Assembly (NCBI RefSeq): GCF_003259895.1
Contig: NZ_QLME01000001.1
Span: 120,152-184,151, forward strand
Length of the DNA stretch: 64,000 nt
Source: Halanaerobium saccharolyticum
Lineage (GTDB): Bacteria > Bacillota > Halanaerobiia > Halanaerobiales > Halanaerobiaceae
Reading direction: 5' to 3'
A model generated the notes under the pieces. That model did not search any database. It saw only the letters and a list, made by a program, of their open reading frames with translations, and was not told where the DNA came from. Made by a program: the position numbers and the translations under genes. Positions 1 through 7,348 of the stretch are shown here, piece after piece. Numbering within the stretch: the first letter of the stretch is position 1; every line of letters starts with the position of its first letter.

Positions 1-616
1 CTTCGGGAATATCTCTGCTGTCATTGATAAAAATATAAGCACCTTTATCTTCAGAATAAGCAGAAACAGCATCTAAATTAGCATTTTTTATTTCCTGAGC
101 AATTACATTAATATTATTTTCTTCAAAAAGAGTAAAGACATTGATATTTAATGCATCATCTACCCCCATATATCTTCTCTGTTTTTCTGCAATTTTATCT
201 ATCGCGGTTTTTTCTTTTTCATTTAATTTATTACCTTCGATTTTTAGTTTATATTCTTCTGGTAAATAATCTTTTACTGGGTCATCACTCAGTTCTATAA
301 TTTCATGATATAATTTAAATTTCTCTGCAATTTTATTTTTTAATTTGTCATCAAAATTATTTTCTGGATCATCGGCTCTAAACATAAATGATACTTTTTC
401 TCTTTTTGATTTTTCGCTTAAAAAGAAATCAATCTCTTTATCAAAACATCTGGCTAATTTGTATAATTTGCCGCTGTCCATTACTCTTTCTCCATCTAAA
501 TACTTTGCAAAAGTCTGTCTGGTAACCCCTATGATCTCTCCCATTTCAGTCTGGTTAAGGTTGAATTCATCCTGCAGCTCTTTTAAATTTTTAGCTATTA
601 CTTCTGCCACTTTCAT
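1..616 (-). CDS. XRE-type HTH / ImmA-like protein, 3' end outside window
   Basis: Open on the minus strand from an ATG at 616 to the window edge, about 205 codons, so the C-terminus is not visible. A GGAGGTG ribosome site lies 7 bases before the ATG. Residues ~5-60 form an XRE helix-turn-helix (LNQTEMGEIIGVTRQTFAKY). The later part (~130-205: MGVDDALNINVFTLFEENNI, then AYSEDKGAYIFIND) resembles the segment before the HExxH motif in ImmA/IrrE (DUF955) peptidases, but the HExxH itself would fall beyond the edge. Family knowledge: such fusions sense a signal and cleave repressors, or are antitoxin-like. It lies upstream of nothing visible and is separate from the second XRE/ImmA pair at 2375-3512. 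Confidence 0.8.
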   Translation of the reverse strand, partial: MKVAEVIAKNLKELQDEFNLNQTEMGEIIGVTRQTFAKYLDGERVMDSGKLYKLARCFDKEIDFFLSEKSKREKVSFMFRADDPENNFDDKLKNKIAEKFKLYHEIIELSDDPVKDYLPEEYKLKIEGNKLNEKEKTAIDKIAEKQRRYMGVDDALNINVFTLFEENNINVIAQEIKNANLDAVSAYSEDKGAYIFINDSRDIPE

Positions 617-678
617 AATGGCACCTCCCCATTAATGTTAATTTTATATAACTTCTATTGAAATATCAAAAATATATT

Positions 679-704
679 TGTTATACTATATTAACATTAT
701 AACA
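679..704. promoter_or_regulatory. Inverted repeat, candidate operator of the XRE/ImmA gene at 1-616
   Basis: Perfect 7-bp arms TGTTATA (679-685) and TATAACA (698-704) flank a 12-bp centre, about 65 bp upstream of the ATG at 616. XRE proteins usually bind such dyads and autoregulate; the assignment is inference. Confidence 0.4.
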
Positions 705-732
705 CTAAATTCTGAAAAATGAAATGATTACT

Positions 733-759
733 TAAAAAAACTCACCTATTACAGTGAGA
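733..759 (-). terminator. Intrinsic terminator, minus strand, cut off from its operon by the TnpB element
   Basis: Read on the minus strand: CTCAC-loop-GTGAG-type stem followed by a run of T (seven A's on the plus strand at 734-740). It is a short member of the terminator family seen elsewhere in the window. It is the expected terminator of the ImmA gene ending at 2375, but the TnpB element (788-2344) now lies between them. Confidence 0.55.
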
Positions 760-792
760 TTAGAAATCAGACTAAATCTATCTTTACCTAAT

Positions 793-842
793 TTAGCCGA
801 GAAAGCCTCGCTTATGTCAATGGGCGGGGATGAATCGGCTAA
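793..842 (+). repeat. Left-end imperfect hairpin of the IS608-like element
   Basis: Outer arms TTAGCCGA (793-800) and TCGGCTAA (835-842) are perfectly complementary. Inner arms CCTCGC (806-811) and GCGGGG (824-829) pair with one G-T wobble. The AAAG guide lies at the foot of the inner hairpin. In single-strand transposition this hairpin is recognised by TnpA. Confidence 0.7.
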
Positions 843-869
843 TTTATAGTTGAAAAAGCTTTATATTTG

Positions 870-898
870 TTGAACGTTTGTTCTTTTAATGGTATAAT
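870..898 (+). promoter_or_regulatory. tnpB promoter with LexA-like dyad
   Basis: -35 TTGAAC (870-875), 17-bp spacer, -10 TATAAT (893-898). The dyad GAAC-N4-GTTC (872-883) overlaps the -35 and spacer and matches the core of the Gram-positive LexA/DinR box. Damage-inducible expression is inference. Confidence 0.55.
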
Positions 899-972
899 AT
901 ACTTAGTAATAAAGTTTTTGCATTGGATTAAAATATCATTGATATTAATAATTAATGAAAAAGGTGTTTGAT

Positions 973-2056
973 ATGCAATTAACATATGTGCTGGAGTTAT
1001 TAAAACCAACTAAAAGAAAATATATTCTTAAATAACATTGCTGAAGTAGTTAAGAATCGTCAGGCTATTGCTGCCAAACTTAAAACAGGAGAAACTAAAT
1101 TGAGTTCTGCTGACTTTAGGAATATAAAACTACCTTCTGCTGTTAAAAATCAGAATATTAGGGAAGTTAAAGCTCTCTACAAACTATTCTTGAAATCTGG
1201 TTCTAATAAAGATAATATCGAATTCAAAGCTAACCAGCCTATTTGCTATAATAATCAAAATTATAAGATTGATCACCATATAATCTCAATTCCTCTTTAT
1301 ACTACTAAATGTCAGAGATTTGCCTTTCCTGTTAAGCAGACTGAAAGGTTTGAAGAGCTGCAGCAGTATATCGATAGTGGCTGTAAATTAGGTAAAGCCA
1401 GTCTCTTCTACAAGAGAGGTAAATGGTACTTTGCTGTAACAATTAAAATTGCTGTTAAAAAAACCAATAATTCTAATTTAATGGGAATTGACATAGGGCT
1501 TCGACAATTAGCAGTTGCCAGTGTTAAAAACTCTCAAGGTAAAGAGATTAGTCGTCAATTCCACAATGGTAAACAGGCAGGTTTTATCCGCAAAAAGTAT
1601 CGTATGTTAAGAAGAAAACTGGGTCAATCTAAAAAAGTTAAAGCTATTAAAAATATTTATGACAAAGAGCAGAGATGGATGACTGATTTAAACCATAAAA
1701 TTAGTCACCAACTTATTAATTTTGCTGTGCAAAAGAAAGTTGGGACTATAATTATGGAGAATCTAGAGAATATCCGAAATACTGCTAAGAGTCTTAATAG
1801 AGCAGATAGAAACATCCACAGCTGGACTTTTTATCAACTTCAACAATTTGTTGAATATAAAGCTGAATTAGCTGGGATTAAGGTAGAATATATAAACCCT
1901 AAATATACCTCCCAGAGTTGTTCTATATGCAATAAAATTAAGAAGTCTAATAGAAGAGCTAATTTATATTCTTGCGAGTGTGGTAATCATATCCACGCTG
2001 ATTTAAATGCAAGTAGAAATATTGCTAATAAATATTTAGAACAACAATCTGCTTAG
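973..2056 (+). pseudogene. tnpB: TnpB RNA-guided nuclease, frameshifted near the N-terminus
   Basis: The natural start is the ATG at 973 (AAAAAGGTG ribosome site), giving MQLTYVLELLKPTKRKYI. An extra base near 1029-1033 (CTTAAATAA) creates a stop; removing one A would join it in frame to the long downstream frame that reaches 2056. That frame, usable from a TTG at 1100, gives 318 residues holding the whole catalytic core: RuvC aspartate D131 (GIDIGLRQLAVAS), E220 (IIMENLENI), C4 zinc ribbon C274/C277/C292/C294 and D301 (HADLNASRN). TnpB cuts DNA beside a target-adjacent motif under guidance of the omega RNA. The N-terminal wedge domain is damaged, so the gene is probably inactive unless the ribosome slips at the A-rich site or this is a sequencing error. 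Confidence 0.85.
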
Positions 2057-2364
2057 ATGGTAATAGTCTAAGTGCCTGAGTGCCTAAATTAGTAAGAATA
2101 ATACTAGGATTATACTATTGAAATGTATAGTCGGCTATCTCAGGAGGGCTGATGGCACAGCCTGAAATCTGCGTCGCACTTGCCTACCAGAAATGGACTG
2201 GCATTTAATCAGTAGACAACCTCGTGACGGCCTCGATAGCCTAATATCGAAACTATCATTTCGTAATACAAAAGAGAGTTTCGGTGAAAGTTCCTTTTAG
2301 GAATCCTCGTTTGTGAGTTTACGAACGGGCGGGGAGGATGTCAATTTTCTATTCAATGCTTTTG
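2057..2364 (+). ncRNA. Probable omega (reRNA) guide RNA of TnpB
   Basis: About 285 non-coding bases follow the tnpB stop and end in the right-end hairpin (CTCGTTTGT pairing with ACGAACGGG, 2307-2329). The region is GC-richer and more structured than flanking DNA (GGAGGGCTGATGGC, CTCGTGACGGCC). In TnpB systems the 3' end of this RNA is the scaffold and the first ~16-20 bases outside the right end are the guide, here starting at 2345 (TTTTCTATTCAATGC). The 5' limit of the mature RNA cannot be told from sequence. Confidence 0.65.
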
Positions 2365-2374
2365 CAATTTTTCT

Positions 2375-3163
2375 TTAAGCAAGCTCATCTAAAATATCTT
2401 TATGCTCATTATAAACGTCATCAAAAATTATATTATGAAAATCATCTTCATCTCCAAACACCAGGTAGCCATACCCACCTTCAATTAGATACTCATTATA
2501 TCTACTCTCTGAAATTTTATTTTTTTCAAGAGCTTCTTCAGCTAATTCTGCATAATCAGATTCTACGATTATATCTGCATCATTTTTTACTTTAGAGTAT
2601 AATTCTGTTGAATATCCGTATCTTTTAGCCGCTTTAGTTATATTAATATCTTTTAAATTTTGATATTCTTTATTTTTTATATGATTATCCAGTTTCAGCC
2701 TCAAGATAAGAGCCTGGTGGCTAATTTTAAAATAATTTTCGAGATAAAGACAATCTGATACATCAATTTTATTTTTATTTTTTTTAGTAAGCCTTTTTTT
2801 GAGATGATAATTTAGAGCTTCCAGGGGCATTAATAAATAAGAGGCAAAAGTATCAGCTTCTTTTTCCAGATGTTTTTGTTTTCCATTTAAATTAATATTA
2901 TATTTTAAATGATAATATTCATGAGCTGCAGTAAAATATTGGCGGCCTGCCGAAGTATTAATATTAATTAAAATTGCCTGCACCTCACCTTTTTTGATAA
3001 AAAGTCCATATAATCCACTCTCAATTGACATTTTTATAATACTTACATTAGCATTATATTTTAAGACTTCAAAAATATTAATTGCTTCTGTATTACTCAA
3101 GCCAAATTCATTTCTGGTTTCTATAGCTCTAGTTTCAGCAAGAGGATTATTAGCTTTACTCAT
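2375..3163 (-). CDS. ImmA/IrrE-type zinc metallopeptidase
   Basis: A 262-residue protein with the zinc motif HEYYH at 81-85 followed by LKYN, and a second acidic helix (LEKEADTFASYLLMP), the typical ImmA/DUF955 core. ImmA proteins cleave the partner XRE repressor of mobile elements or act as toxin-antitoxin related proteases. The XRE gene lies directly upstream with one base between stop and start, so they form one operon. The C-terminal ~130 residues (DIIVESDYAELAEEALEKNK, then a glycine/tyrosine-rich stretch) are a family-specific tail of unknown role. A GGAGGT ribosome site lies before the ATG. The TnpB element now sits 30 bases past its stop. Confidence 0.85.
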   Translation of the reverse strand: MSKANNPLAETRAIETRNEFGLSNTEAINIFEVLKYNANVSIIKMSIESGLYGLFIKKGEVQAILININTSAGRQYFTAAHEYYHLKYNINLNGKQKHLEKEADTFASYLLMPLEALNYHLKKRLTKKNKNKIDVSDCLYLENYFKISHQALILRLKLDNHIKNKEYQNLKDINITKAAKRYGYSTELYSKVKNDADIIVESDYAELAEEALEKNKISESRYNEYLIEGGYGYLVFGDEDDFHNIIFDDVYNEHKDILDELA

Positions 3164-3164
3164 T

Positions 3165-3512
3165 TTATTTTACCTCCTGCATATTTTTTAACTCATATAA
3201 GTTATTAACGAAATTTTTTGCCCATTCAATTTTCTCAAGATCATCCTGTTTAATATCAGTTGAGCGGTGAGCTATCTCTAATTGTTCTTCTTCTGTGCTT
3301 TCTCCAATGAAGTATTCAATACTTTTACCATATAGGTTAGAGAATTTGTTTAACAAAGATAAATTGATTTTTCTGGCACCTGTTTCATAGTAGGAGATTT
3401 GACTTCTTTTTTTACCAATTAAATCAGCTACTTCCTGCTGTGAATAATTCATATCCAGCCGAGCTTCTTTTAACCTTTGTGCAATCTTTTCATAGTTTAA
3501 CATTATGCTCAC
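3165..3512 (-). CDS. XRE-family transcriptional regulator paired with ImmA
   Basis: 115 residues. The N-terminal helix-turn-helix covers ~8-62 (MNYSQQEVADLIGKKRSQIS then YYETGARKINLSLL). The C-terminal region is short and charged. This is the repressor/antitoxin half of an XRE-ImmA pair, probably autoregulating through the dyads at 3541-3586, with the ImmA peptidase translated from the same mRNA. Such pairs occur both as integrative-element regulators and as free-standing toxin-antitoxin-like modules; no integrase is visible nearby, which favours the latter. Confidence 0.85.
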   Translation of the reverse strand: MSIMLNYEKIAQRLKEARLDMNYSQQEVADLIGKKRSQISYYETGARKINLSLLNKFSNLYGKSIEYFIGESTEEEQLEIAHRSTDIKQDDLEKIEWAKNFVNNLYELKNMQEVK

Positions 3513-3540
3513 CCTTTCATTTAAGTTCTTATATATTCAT

Positions 3541-3586
3541 TGTAACATAATTGTTACAATGAAACAATATGAAATTACGAAAGTAA
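3541..3586. promoter_or_regulatory. Two dyads upstream of XRE/ImmA operon, candidate operators
   Basis: Site 1 (3541-3558) is TGTAACA-TAAT-TGTTACA with perfect 7-bp arms. Site 2 (3575-3586) is TTAC-GAAA-GTAA and is followed by GTAACATAATT, repeating the left half of site 1. They start 29 bp before the regulator's ATG, a usual place for autoregulation. Confidence 0.6.
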
Positions 3587-3596
3587 CATAATTCAA

Positions 3597-3630
3597 TTTG
3601 TTGTAGACGAAAATTACCGAAAGTTGCAAA
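3597..3630 (-). repeat. Dispersed promoter-like repeat, copy 1
   Basis: Copy of the ~33-bp sequence whose consensus on the plus strand is TTTGTTGTATACTAAAATTA then CCGGGAATTGCAAA. On the minus strand it reads as -35 TTGCAA, 16-bp spacer, and a TATACA-like -10 (here TCTACA). It lies 85 bp upstream of the XRE start. This copy is the most diverged of the four full ones. Confidence 0.6.
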
Positions 3631-3715
3631 GTAGTATTCTTGAAAGTTGCAAACTAAAATTCCCTATTATTGCATTTTAACAAATCTCCACTGCAACACA
3701 AGGACACTGTTGCAA

Positions 3716-3757
3716 TAAAAAAAACTCCCATCAGAAACTTTAAGTTCTAATGAGAGT
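3716..3757 (-). terminator. Intrinsic terminator (shared family)
   Basis: Minus strand: stem ACTCTCATTAGAAC...with its complement, then a run of eight T. It follows directly on the stop of the broken gene at 3758-4004. Preceded on the plus strand by TGTTGCAATAAAA, also seen before other members of the family. Confidence 0.75.
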
Positions 3758-4004
3758 TCAATTTAAAATATCAGATATCTCAAATTCATCTTGAGAGTCA
3801 TTATAATTGAAATAAGATATTATATTAACTAGATAATCACTTACTGCCCGCTCAGCATCTGAATTATTAAAATAATTATAAGCTGCAATTGCTCCATTGT
3901 TCATTAAATACCGGGCCTGCATTGACATGGTATATATCAGATAATTCTTTACTTAAAATTGTATTATGCCAGGCCTGTTTAAGATGTTCCTTTTCAACTG
4001 CCAT
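3758..4004 (-). pseudogene. Small broken gene (~82 codons), frameshift
   Basis: Starts with an ATG at 4004, four bases after the stop of the gene at 4009-4515 and with its own GGGTGATT ribosome site. The first ~24 codons (MAVEKEHLKQAWHNTILSKE) and the last ~58 (MSMQARYLMNNGAIAAYNYF ... EISDILN) are in different frames. The total length is one base more than a multiple of three, so a single inserted base around 3925-3935 explains it. I do not recognise the family. Its place suggests a partner of the 168-residue protein upstream. Confidence 0.6.
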
Positions 4005-4008
4005 CCAA

Positions 4009-4515
4009 TCACCCTTTAAAAATTATATAATATTTTTCAGATAAAACATCTTTGGGGCTAAGATATTTTGCAGGTAAATATTCAAAGTTAAAATTTTCAG
4101 TTCCCATTACTTCAAAAATAGTATCTTCAATATTGAATAAGCGTTCCATAAGTTCAGCATCATATTTATCATTCGTAGTAAATATTTTAATGTCATAATA
4201 GCCATTATCATATTTAGCATAAATAGATTCCACTTTATCTATTTTCGAAAACAAACTAACTACAATGCTTATTTCTTTCTCTTCTTCAGCTACGGTAGTC
4301 TGCACCTTATAAATATTAGATAAATTTTTTAATAAATTTGAAGTAGAAAAATTAAATTGATCAGTAATTTTTAAGCCTTCTGTAATACGCTGAAAAGAAT
4401 TTATATTATCTCTTATCTGAGCAGTTAAATTGCTGTAATCAAAGAACTCACTTACATAAGAAACACTATTATTAATTGAATAATTTTCAGGTGATTTGGA
4501 AGTTGTTCTTTCCAT
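4009..4515 (-). CDS. Hypothetical protein, 168 aa
   Basis: Unrecognised. Starts at the ATG at 4515 with an AAGGAGG ribosome site 8 bases upstream and follows the macrodomain gene by 14 bp, so it is co-transcribed. No membrane segment or signal peptide. The N-terminal 60 residues are polar and predicted helical (FQRITEGLKITDQ), the rest is mixed alpha/beta (EEKEISIVVSLFSKIDKVES, then YDNGYYDIKIFTTND), a pattern seen in small nucleotidyl/ferredoxin-like folds, but no motif supports a function. It and the broken downstream gene may be a two-gene unit with the macrodomain protein. Confidence 0.6.
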   Translation of the reverse strand: MERTTSKSPENYSINNSVSYVSEFFDYSNLTAQIRDNINSFQRITEGLKITDQFNFSTSNLLKNLSNIYKVQTTVAEEEKEISIVVSLFSKIDKVESIYAKYDNGYYDIKIFTTNDKYDAELMERLFNIEDTIFEVMGTENFNFEYLPAKYLSPKDVLSEKYYIIFKG

Positions 4516-4529
4516 TATATTCTACCTCC

Positions 4530-5555
4530 TTACTGATCCGGTAAATTACTAATTATTTCTTTAATTTTTTCACTGGAGATTTCTAAGTATTGAAAGATAT
4601 CACTTTTACTTAAATCTCTATCATCATCTGGAACTAGATTTCTATCTACAATAATATTCAAATAATTAGCATCAGCTTTTAAACGCAGCCACTGATTAAC
4701 TTTTTCATCTTCCCAGATATCTTCAATCAATGAATGAATTTCTTTCTGTTTTTCCTGGCTCTGCAACCTATTGCTGAAGTAATGCTTATCTAAAAATTTC
4801 AAAGCGTTATTATTAAATTCTTTTTTAGCATTAATGACTAAACCAATTCTATTAATCGACCAGTTATAATCATTAAGCGAAACATCTGTAATTTTTTTGC
4901 CTTTAGCTAATTGATAATAGTATCTAAATAACTTTTCGTAAGATTTTTTTCCTATCCCATTAAAATTATTTATCTGCCAAAACCTCTGAACAGGTTGCTT
5001 ATTCACTATTATTTTAGCCTGTTTTGCATTAATTCCAACCTCTTTAATTAAATGTTCACGGTCAGCTTTATTAACAAGATCAAGCATTTTCTTTTCTATA
5101 CCCTCAGCTTCATTTTTCTCATTTAAACATATATAAATATCAAGATCTAGATTAGATAAATATTTTTCCATTAGATCCTTAACTAATTCCCAGTCTAAGC
5201 CGCCATTATTTGTACCCAATTTTGGAAAAGCAACTGATTTCATTTCTACTTTAGAATGATTTTTACTAAAATATTTAAGGCCGGCTTCAATCCATTCTAT
5301 TTCTGACTTATTTCTCCAGTGTTTCTTTGTTGGAAAATTTAGTATCCACAAATCATCACTATGACTGTAAATATAGGGTCTGCCTATTCGAACTAAATTC
5401 TTATTGCATTTATCTTTATAGTCTTTATACATTTCAGGAAATCTAAGTTTAAATTCCAGGGCTATACCTGCACCCATTACTCCAACACAATTTACTGTAT
5501 TAACTATAGTTTTAGCAGGAGTATTAAACACTGTTCCTTCATAGTAATTTATCAT
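4530..5555 (-). CDS. Macrodomain (DarG-like) protein with C-terminal extension
   Basis: 341 residues. An N-terminal macrodomain of ~150 residues is clear: NTVNCVGVMGAGIALEFK (19-36) is the ADP-ribose-binding loop of the DarG/TARG1-like group, and FPTKKHWRNKS and AFPKLGTNNGGLDW are the other conserved loops. DarG proteins reverse DNA ADP-ribosylation made by the DarT toxin. The ~190-residue C-terminal part (FNGIGKKSYEKLFRYY, then a charged helical tail) is not one I can name. No DarT-like gene is present beside it; the upstream gene is a DUF6765 pseudogene and the downstream gene is of unknown type. A 57-bp rearranged fragment of this gene occurs at 9196-9252. Confidence 0.8.
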   Translation of the reverse strand: MINYYEGTVFNTPAKTIVNTVNCVGVMGAGIALEFKLRFPEMYKDYKDKCNKNLVRIGRPYIYSHSDDLWILNFPTKKHWRNKSEIEWIEAGLKYFSKNHSKVEMKSVAFPKLGTNNGGLDWELVKDLMEKYLSNLDLDIYICLNEKNEAEGIEKKMLDLVNKADREHLIKEVGINAKQAKIIVNKQPVQRFWQINNFNGIGKKSYEKLFRYYYQLAKGKKITDVSLNDYNWSINRIGLVINAKKEFNNNALKFLDKHYFSNRLQSQEKQKEIHSLIEDIWEDEKVNQWLRLKADANYLNIIVDRNLVPDDDRDLSKSDIFQYLEISSEKIKEIISNLPDQ

Positions 5556-5599
5556 AATCTCACCATCTTAAATAGTCTCTCCTACCAATAAAAATAGTT

Positions 5600-6757
5600 C
5601 TACTTCTCTTCTCTAATAATCTCAGTAATATCAACATAATCATTAGGAATAACAAGATCATTATCTAAAACCGATTCAAAAAACAGCTTTTTATACCATT
5701 GAGTTCCCTGGTAATATTTATACCAGTTGGAATCCAAAAAATCTTCTTCTAAATAAATTTCTTTTACAATCCTGTCATCAAAATCTTCTGGGATAAAATA
5801 CTGAAAAGCTTCCTCAAGCCAGCGATGCTCATCATAATCTAAAAACTCATCATTTTCTTCAAAAAGTTCTTCATTTATCATAAACTTTTTCCAGTTTTGA
5901 ATACGGTCATCTGTTTTTTCTTTTAATACTAAGTTACTAAAAAATTTATTTTCATTTACTTCAGCAACAGTATCATCTTTATATTCTGGATTTTTCTCTA
6001 AAAAAGTCTTTAAATGTTTTTTTATCTCTTTAAACGCCTCAGTAAATCTTTCTGTGTTGCTGATTCTCGTTGTTTTATATTCTTCAGAAAAATCGTTGGA
6101 ACTATCAAAACAATATTTCCAGTTTAAATATGGCATATCCGGATAACTAAATACCTGACCGTGACCATAAGCGGGCAAATATACATCTTTAGTTTCATAT
6201 TTAACCTGATCAAATAATTTATTTGCAAATCCCCAGAGATCAACATCTTATTCAATTTTATTCGAAGTAGCAAGTTCTTCAACATCATTTACCTTACTTA
6301 AAATACCTGAGAAACCCTGATGAGAAAAAGTATCTGCATAAGCATGAAGTGTAATTCCTAATTTTATGGGATCACCTTCTTTTAAAGCTTGTTTAAGTAT
6401 ATCCATAATAATTGGTGATTCTTTTTTGCAGCGCATCTTCTTCACAAAACTTTCTCCGTCACAACCGGGAACAAAGTGAAAAGCTGTGGTATTATTAATC
6501 ATGGCCCCATAATTGAAAGTATTAATTATAAAATAATCATGACAGGTTGCCGCATTAATAATCTTTTCAGAATCGCCAAAATCCTTTTTAAGCCCTGAAA
6601 GTATTGTGCCATTGTTATCATCAGCAATGGTTATTTTATTTATTTTAGCGTCATCAACAAACTGGGAAGCATAAGCTATTTTGTGAGCAGTTTCCTTTTC
6701 TATTCCAACAGAATGGGCCATGGCCAGCAGAGCATAGAAGTGAGCATCTTTTTTCAT
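5600..6757 (-). pseudogene. DUF6765-type protein interrupted by one in-frame TAA
   Basis: The 169-residue N-terminal part (MKKDAHFYALLAMAHSVGI ... TLHAYADTFSHQGFSG) ends at a TAA at 6248-6250. The same frame continues without further stop as DVDLWGFANKLFDQVKYET and on to MPAYGHGQVF... ending at 5600. Both parts belong to one ~385-residue protein, as the frames are identical. The N-terminal histidines and aspartates (H6, H14, HAYAD, SHQG) resemble metal ligands of the zinc-dependent phospholipase C-like DUF6765 family. One nonsense mutation has split it, unless readthrough occurs. It is preceded by its own promoter at 6876-6904. Confidence 0.7.
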
Positions 6758-6875
6758 TTCAAATCACCCTAATTATTTATTTGATAGATTTTCTATTGGA
6801 ATAACTAGAATATTTGACTGAATATAAAAAGAGTTAAATTAGATTATTAGTTGTTGTGTTAATCTATCTATTTAA

Positions 6876-6904
6876 ATTATAATACATCTGTTCGTTTAAT
6901 TCAA
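6876..6904 (-). promoter_or_regulatory. Promoter of the DUF6765-type gene with LexA-like half box
   Basis: Minus strand: -35 TTGAAT, 17-bp spacer holding CGAACAGATGTAT, -10 TATAAT, followed by TTTAAATAGATAGA. The same arrangement, including CGAACANATGTATTATAAT and TAGATAGA, is upstream of abiH (12516-12544). Confidence 0.6.
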
Positions 6905-6962
6905 GAAAATCATTATAATTAATTTTTTATATACTAAAACACCAAACAATTTCTCCGACTCC

Positions 6963-6991
6963 TTGCAAATTAATTTACCCTCTATTATAAT
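6963..6991 (+). promoter_or_regulatory. Promoter of the 108-residue gene
   Basis: -35 TTGCAA (6963-6968), 17-bp spacer, -10 TATAAT (6986-6991). It is 30 bp upstream of an ATG with an AGAGGTGG ribosome site. Confidence 0.6.
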
Positions 6992-7021
6992 AGAATTACA
7001 GTAAGTGAAAGAGGTGGTTCT

Positions 7022-7348
7022 ATGGATATAAATCTAGAAGATGTTTTTGAAATTGTCGAAGAACCAGAACACTCAAAAAATTTTTTGTTAAATTTTCAGG
7101 AGAAATATAATATTGATTCAGAAGACCTCTATCTGTTCTATCAACAGGACGGAATTAATTATGAAGAATTACCGATTACAGAAGAAAATTTTAAATCATT
7201 GCTTCACCATTTTATTATCTTTAAAGAAAATGGTGGCGATCCCTGGGAATTAAAAGAATCGGATAACTGGAAAGAAAATATTGCCTATCAGAACAAGGAG
7301 GAAAACTACTCTTCTTGTTCTTTTTTATTTTCTTATGTTATTTTATGA
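7022..7348 (+). CDS. Hypothetical acidic protein, 108 aa
   Basis: One of the few plus-strand genes. Promoter and ribosome site (AGAGGTGG, 5-6 bases before the ATG) are good, so I take it as real. The protein is very acidic (EIVEEPEHSK, QQDGINYEELPITEEN) and unrecognised. Its last ~18 codons are read through the hairpin of an intrinsic terminator (7291-7327) and end in an odd hydrophobic tail (SCSFLFSYVIL), which suggests that the original 3' end was lost at the junction with the truncated AbiEii gene. Confidence 0.5.
   Translation: MDINLEDVFEIVEEPEHSKNFLLNFQEKYNIDSEDLYLFYQQDGINYEELPITEENFKSLLHHFIIFKENGGDPWELKESDNWKENIAYQNKEENYSSCSFLFSYVIL
7291..7327 (+). terminator. Intrinsic terminator overlapping a coding 3' end
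   Basis: GAACAAG (7291-7297) pairs with CTTGTTC (7314-7320), followed by TTTTTTATTTT. It lies inside the last codons of the plus-strand gene and just past the stop of the truncated minus-strand abiEii. Confidence 0.6.

Larger units (their letters stand above)
788..2344 (+). mobile_element. IS608-like (IS200/IS605 family) TnpB-only element
   Basis: The boundaries were read from the IS608 rules. Target/cleavage tetranucleotide TTAC at 784-787; left-end guide AAAG (802-805) directly 5' of the left hairpin; right-end guide GAAT (2301-2304) directly 5' of the right hairpin; right cleavage tetranucleotide TCAA at 2341-2344. All four signals match those described for IS608 from Helicobacter pylori, in the right places and order. 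There is no TnpA (Y1 transposase) gene inside, so any movement would need TnpA in trans. Cargo is tnpB plus the guide-RNA region. It sits between an ImmA gene and its terminator. Confidence 0.8.

Noticed and set aside
345-635. Plus-strand coding frame at 345-635
   Set aside because: Antisense to the clear XRE/ImmA-type gene on the minus strand, without ribosome site.
720-760. Direct-repeat or CRISPR-like arrays in the A/T-rich intergenic repeats
   Set aside because: The repeated pieces are dispersed over kilobases with no regular spacing; they are terminators and a promoter-like repeat. No array with unit repeat-spacer structure was seen.
2338-2595. Plus-strand coding frame overlapping the ImmA gene
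   Set aside because: It is the antisense shadow of the well-supported ImmA gene; no family similarity, although GGGGAGG precedes its ATG, because that is the IS right-end sequence.
3597-3630. Repeat as integron attC sites linking gene cassettes
   Set aside because: No RYYYAAC/GTTRRRY ends or long imperfect palindrome, and no integron integrase in the window.
5600-6178. DarT toxin partner for the macrodomain gene
   Set aside because: The frame joins in phase with the upstream DUF6765-type ORF and has no ART motifs.
6963-6968. Promoter at 6963-6991 as a fifth copy of the TTGCAA repeat
   Set aside because: Only the -35 hexamer is shared; spacer and flanks differ and it is on the other strand.
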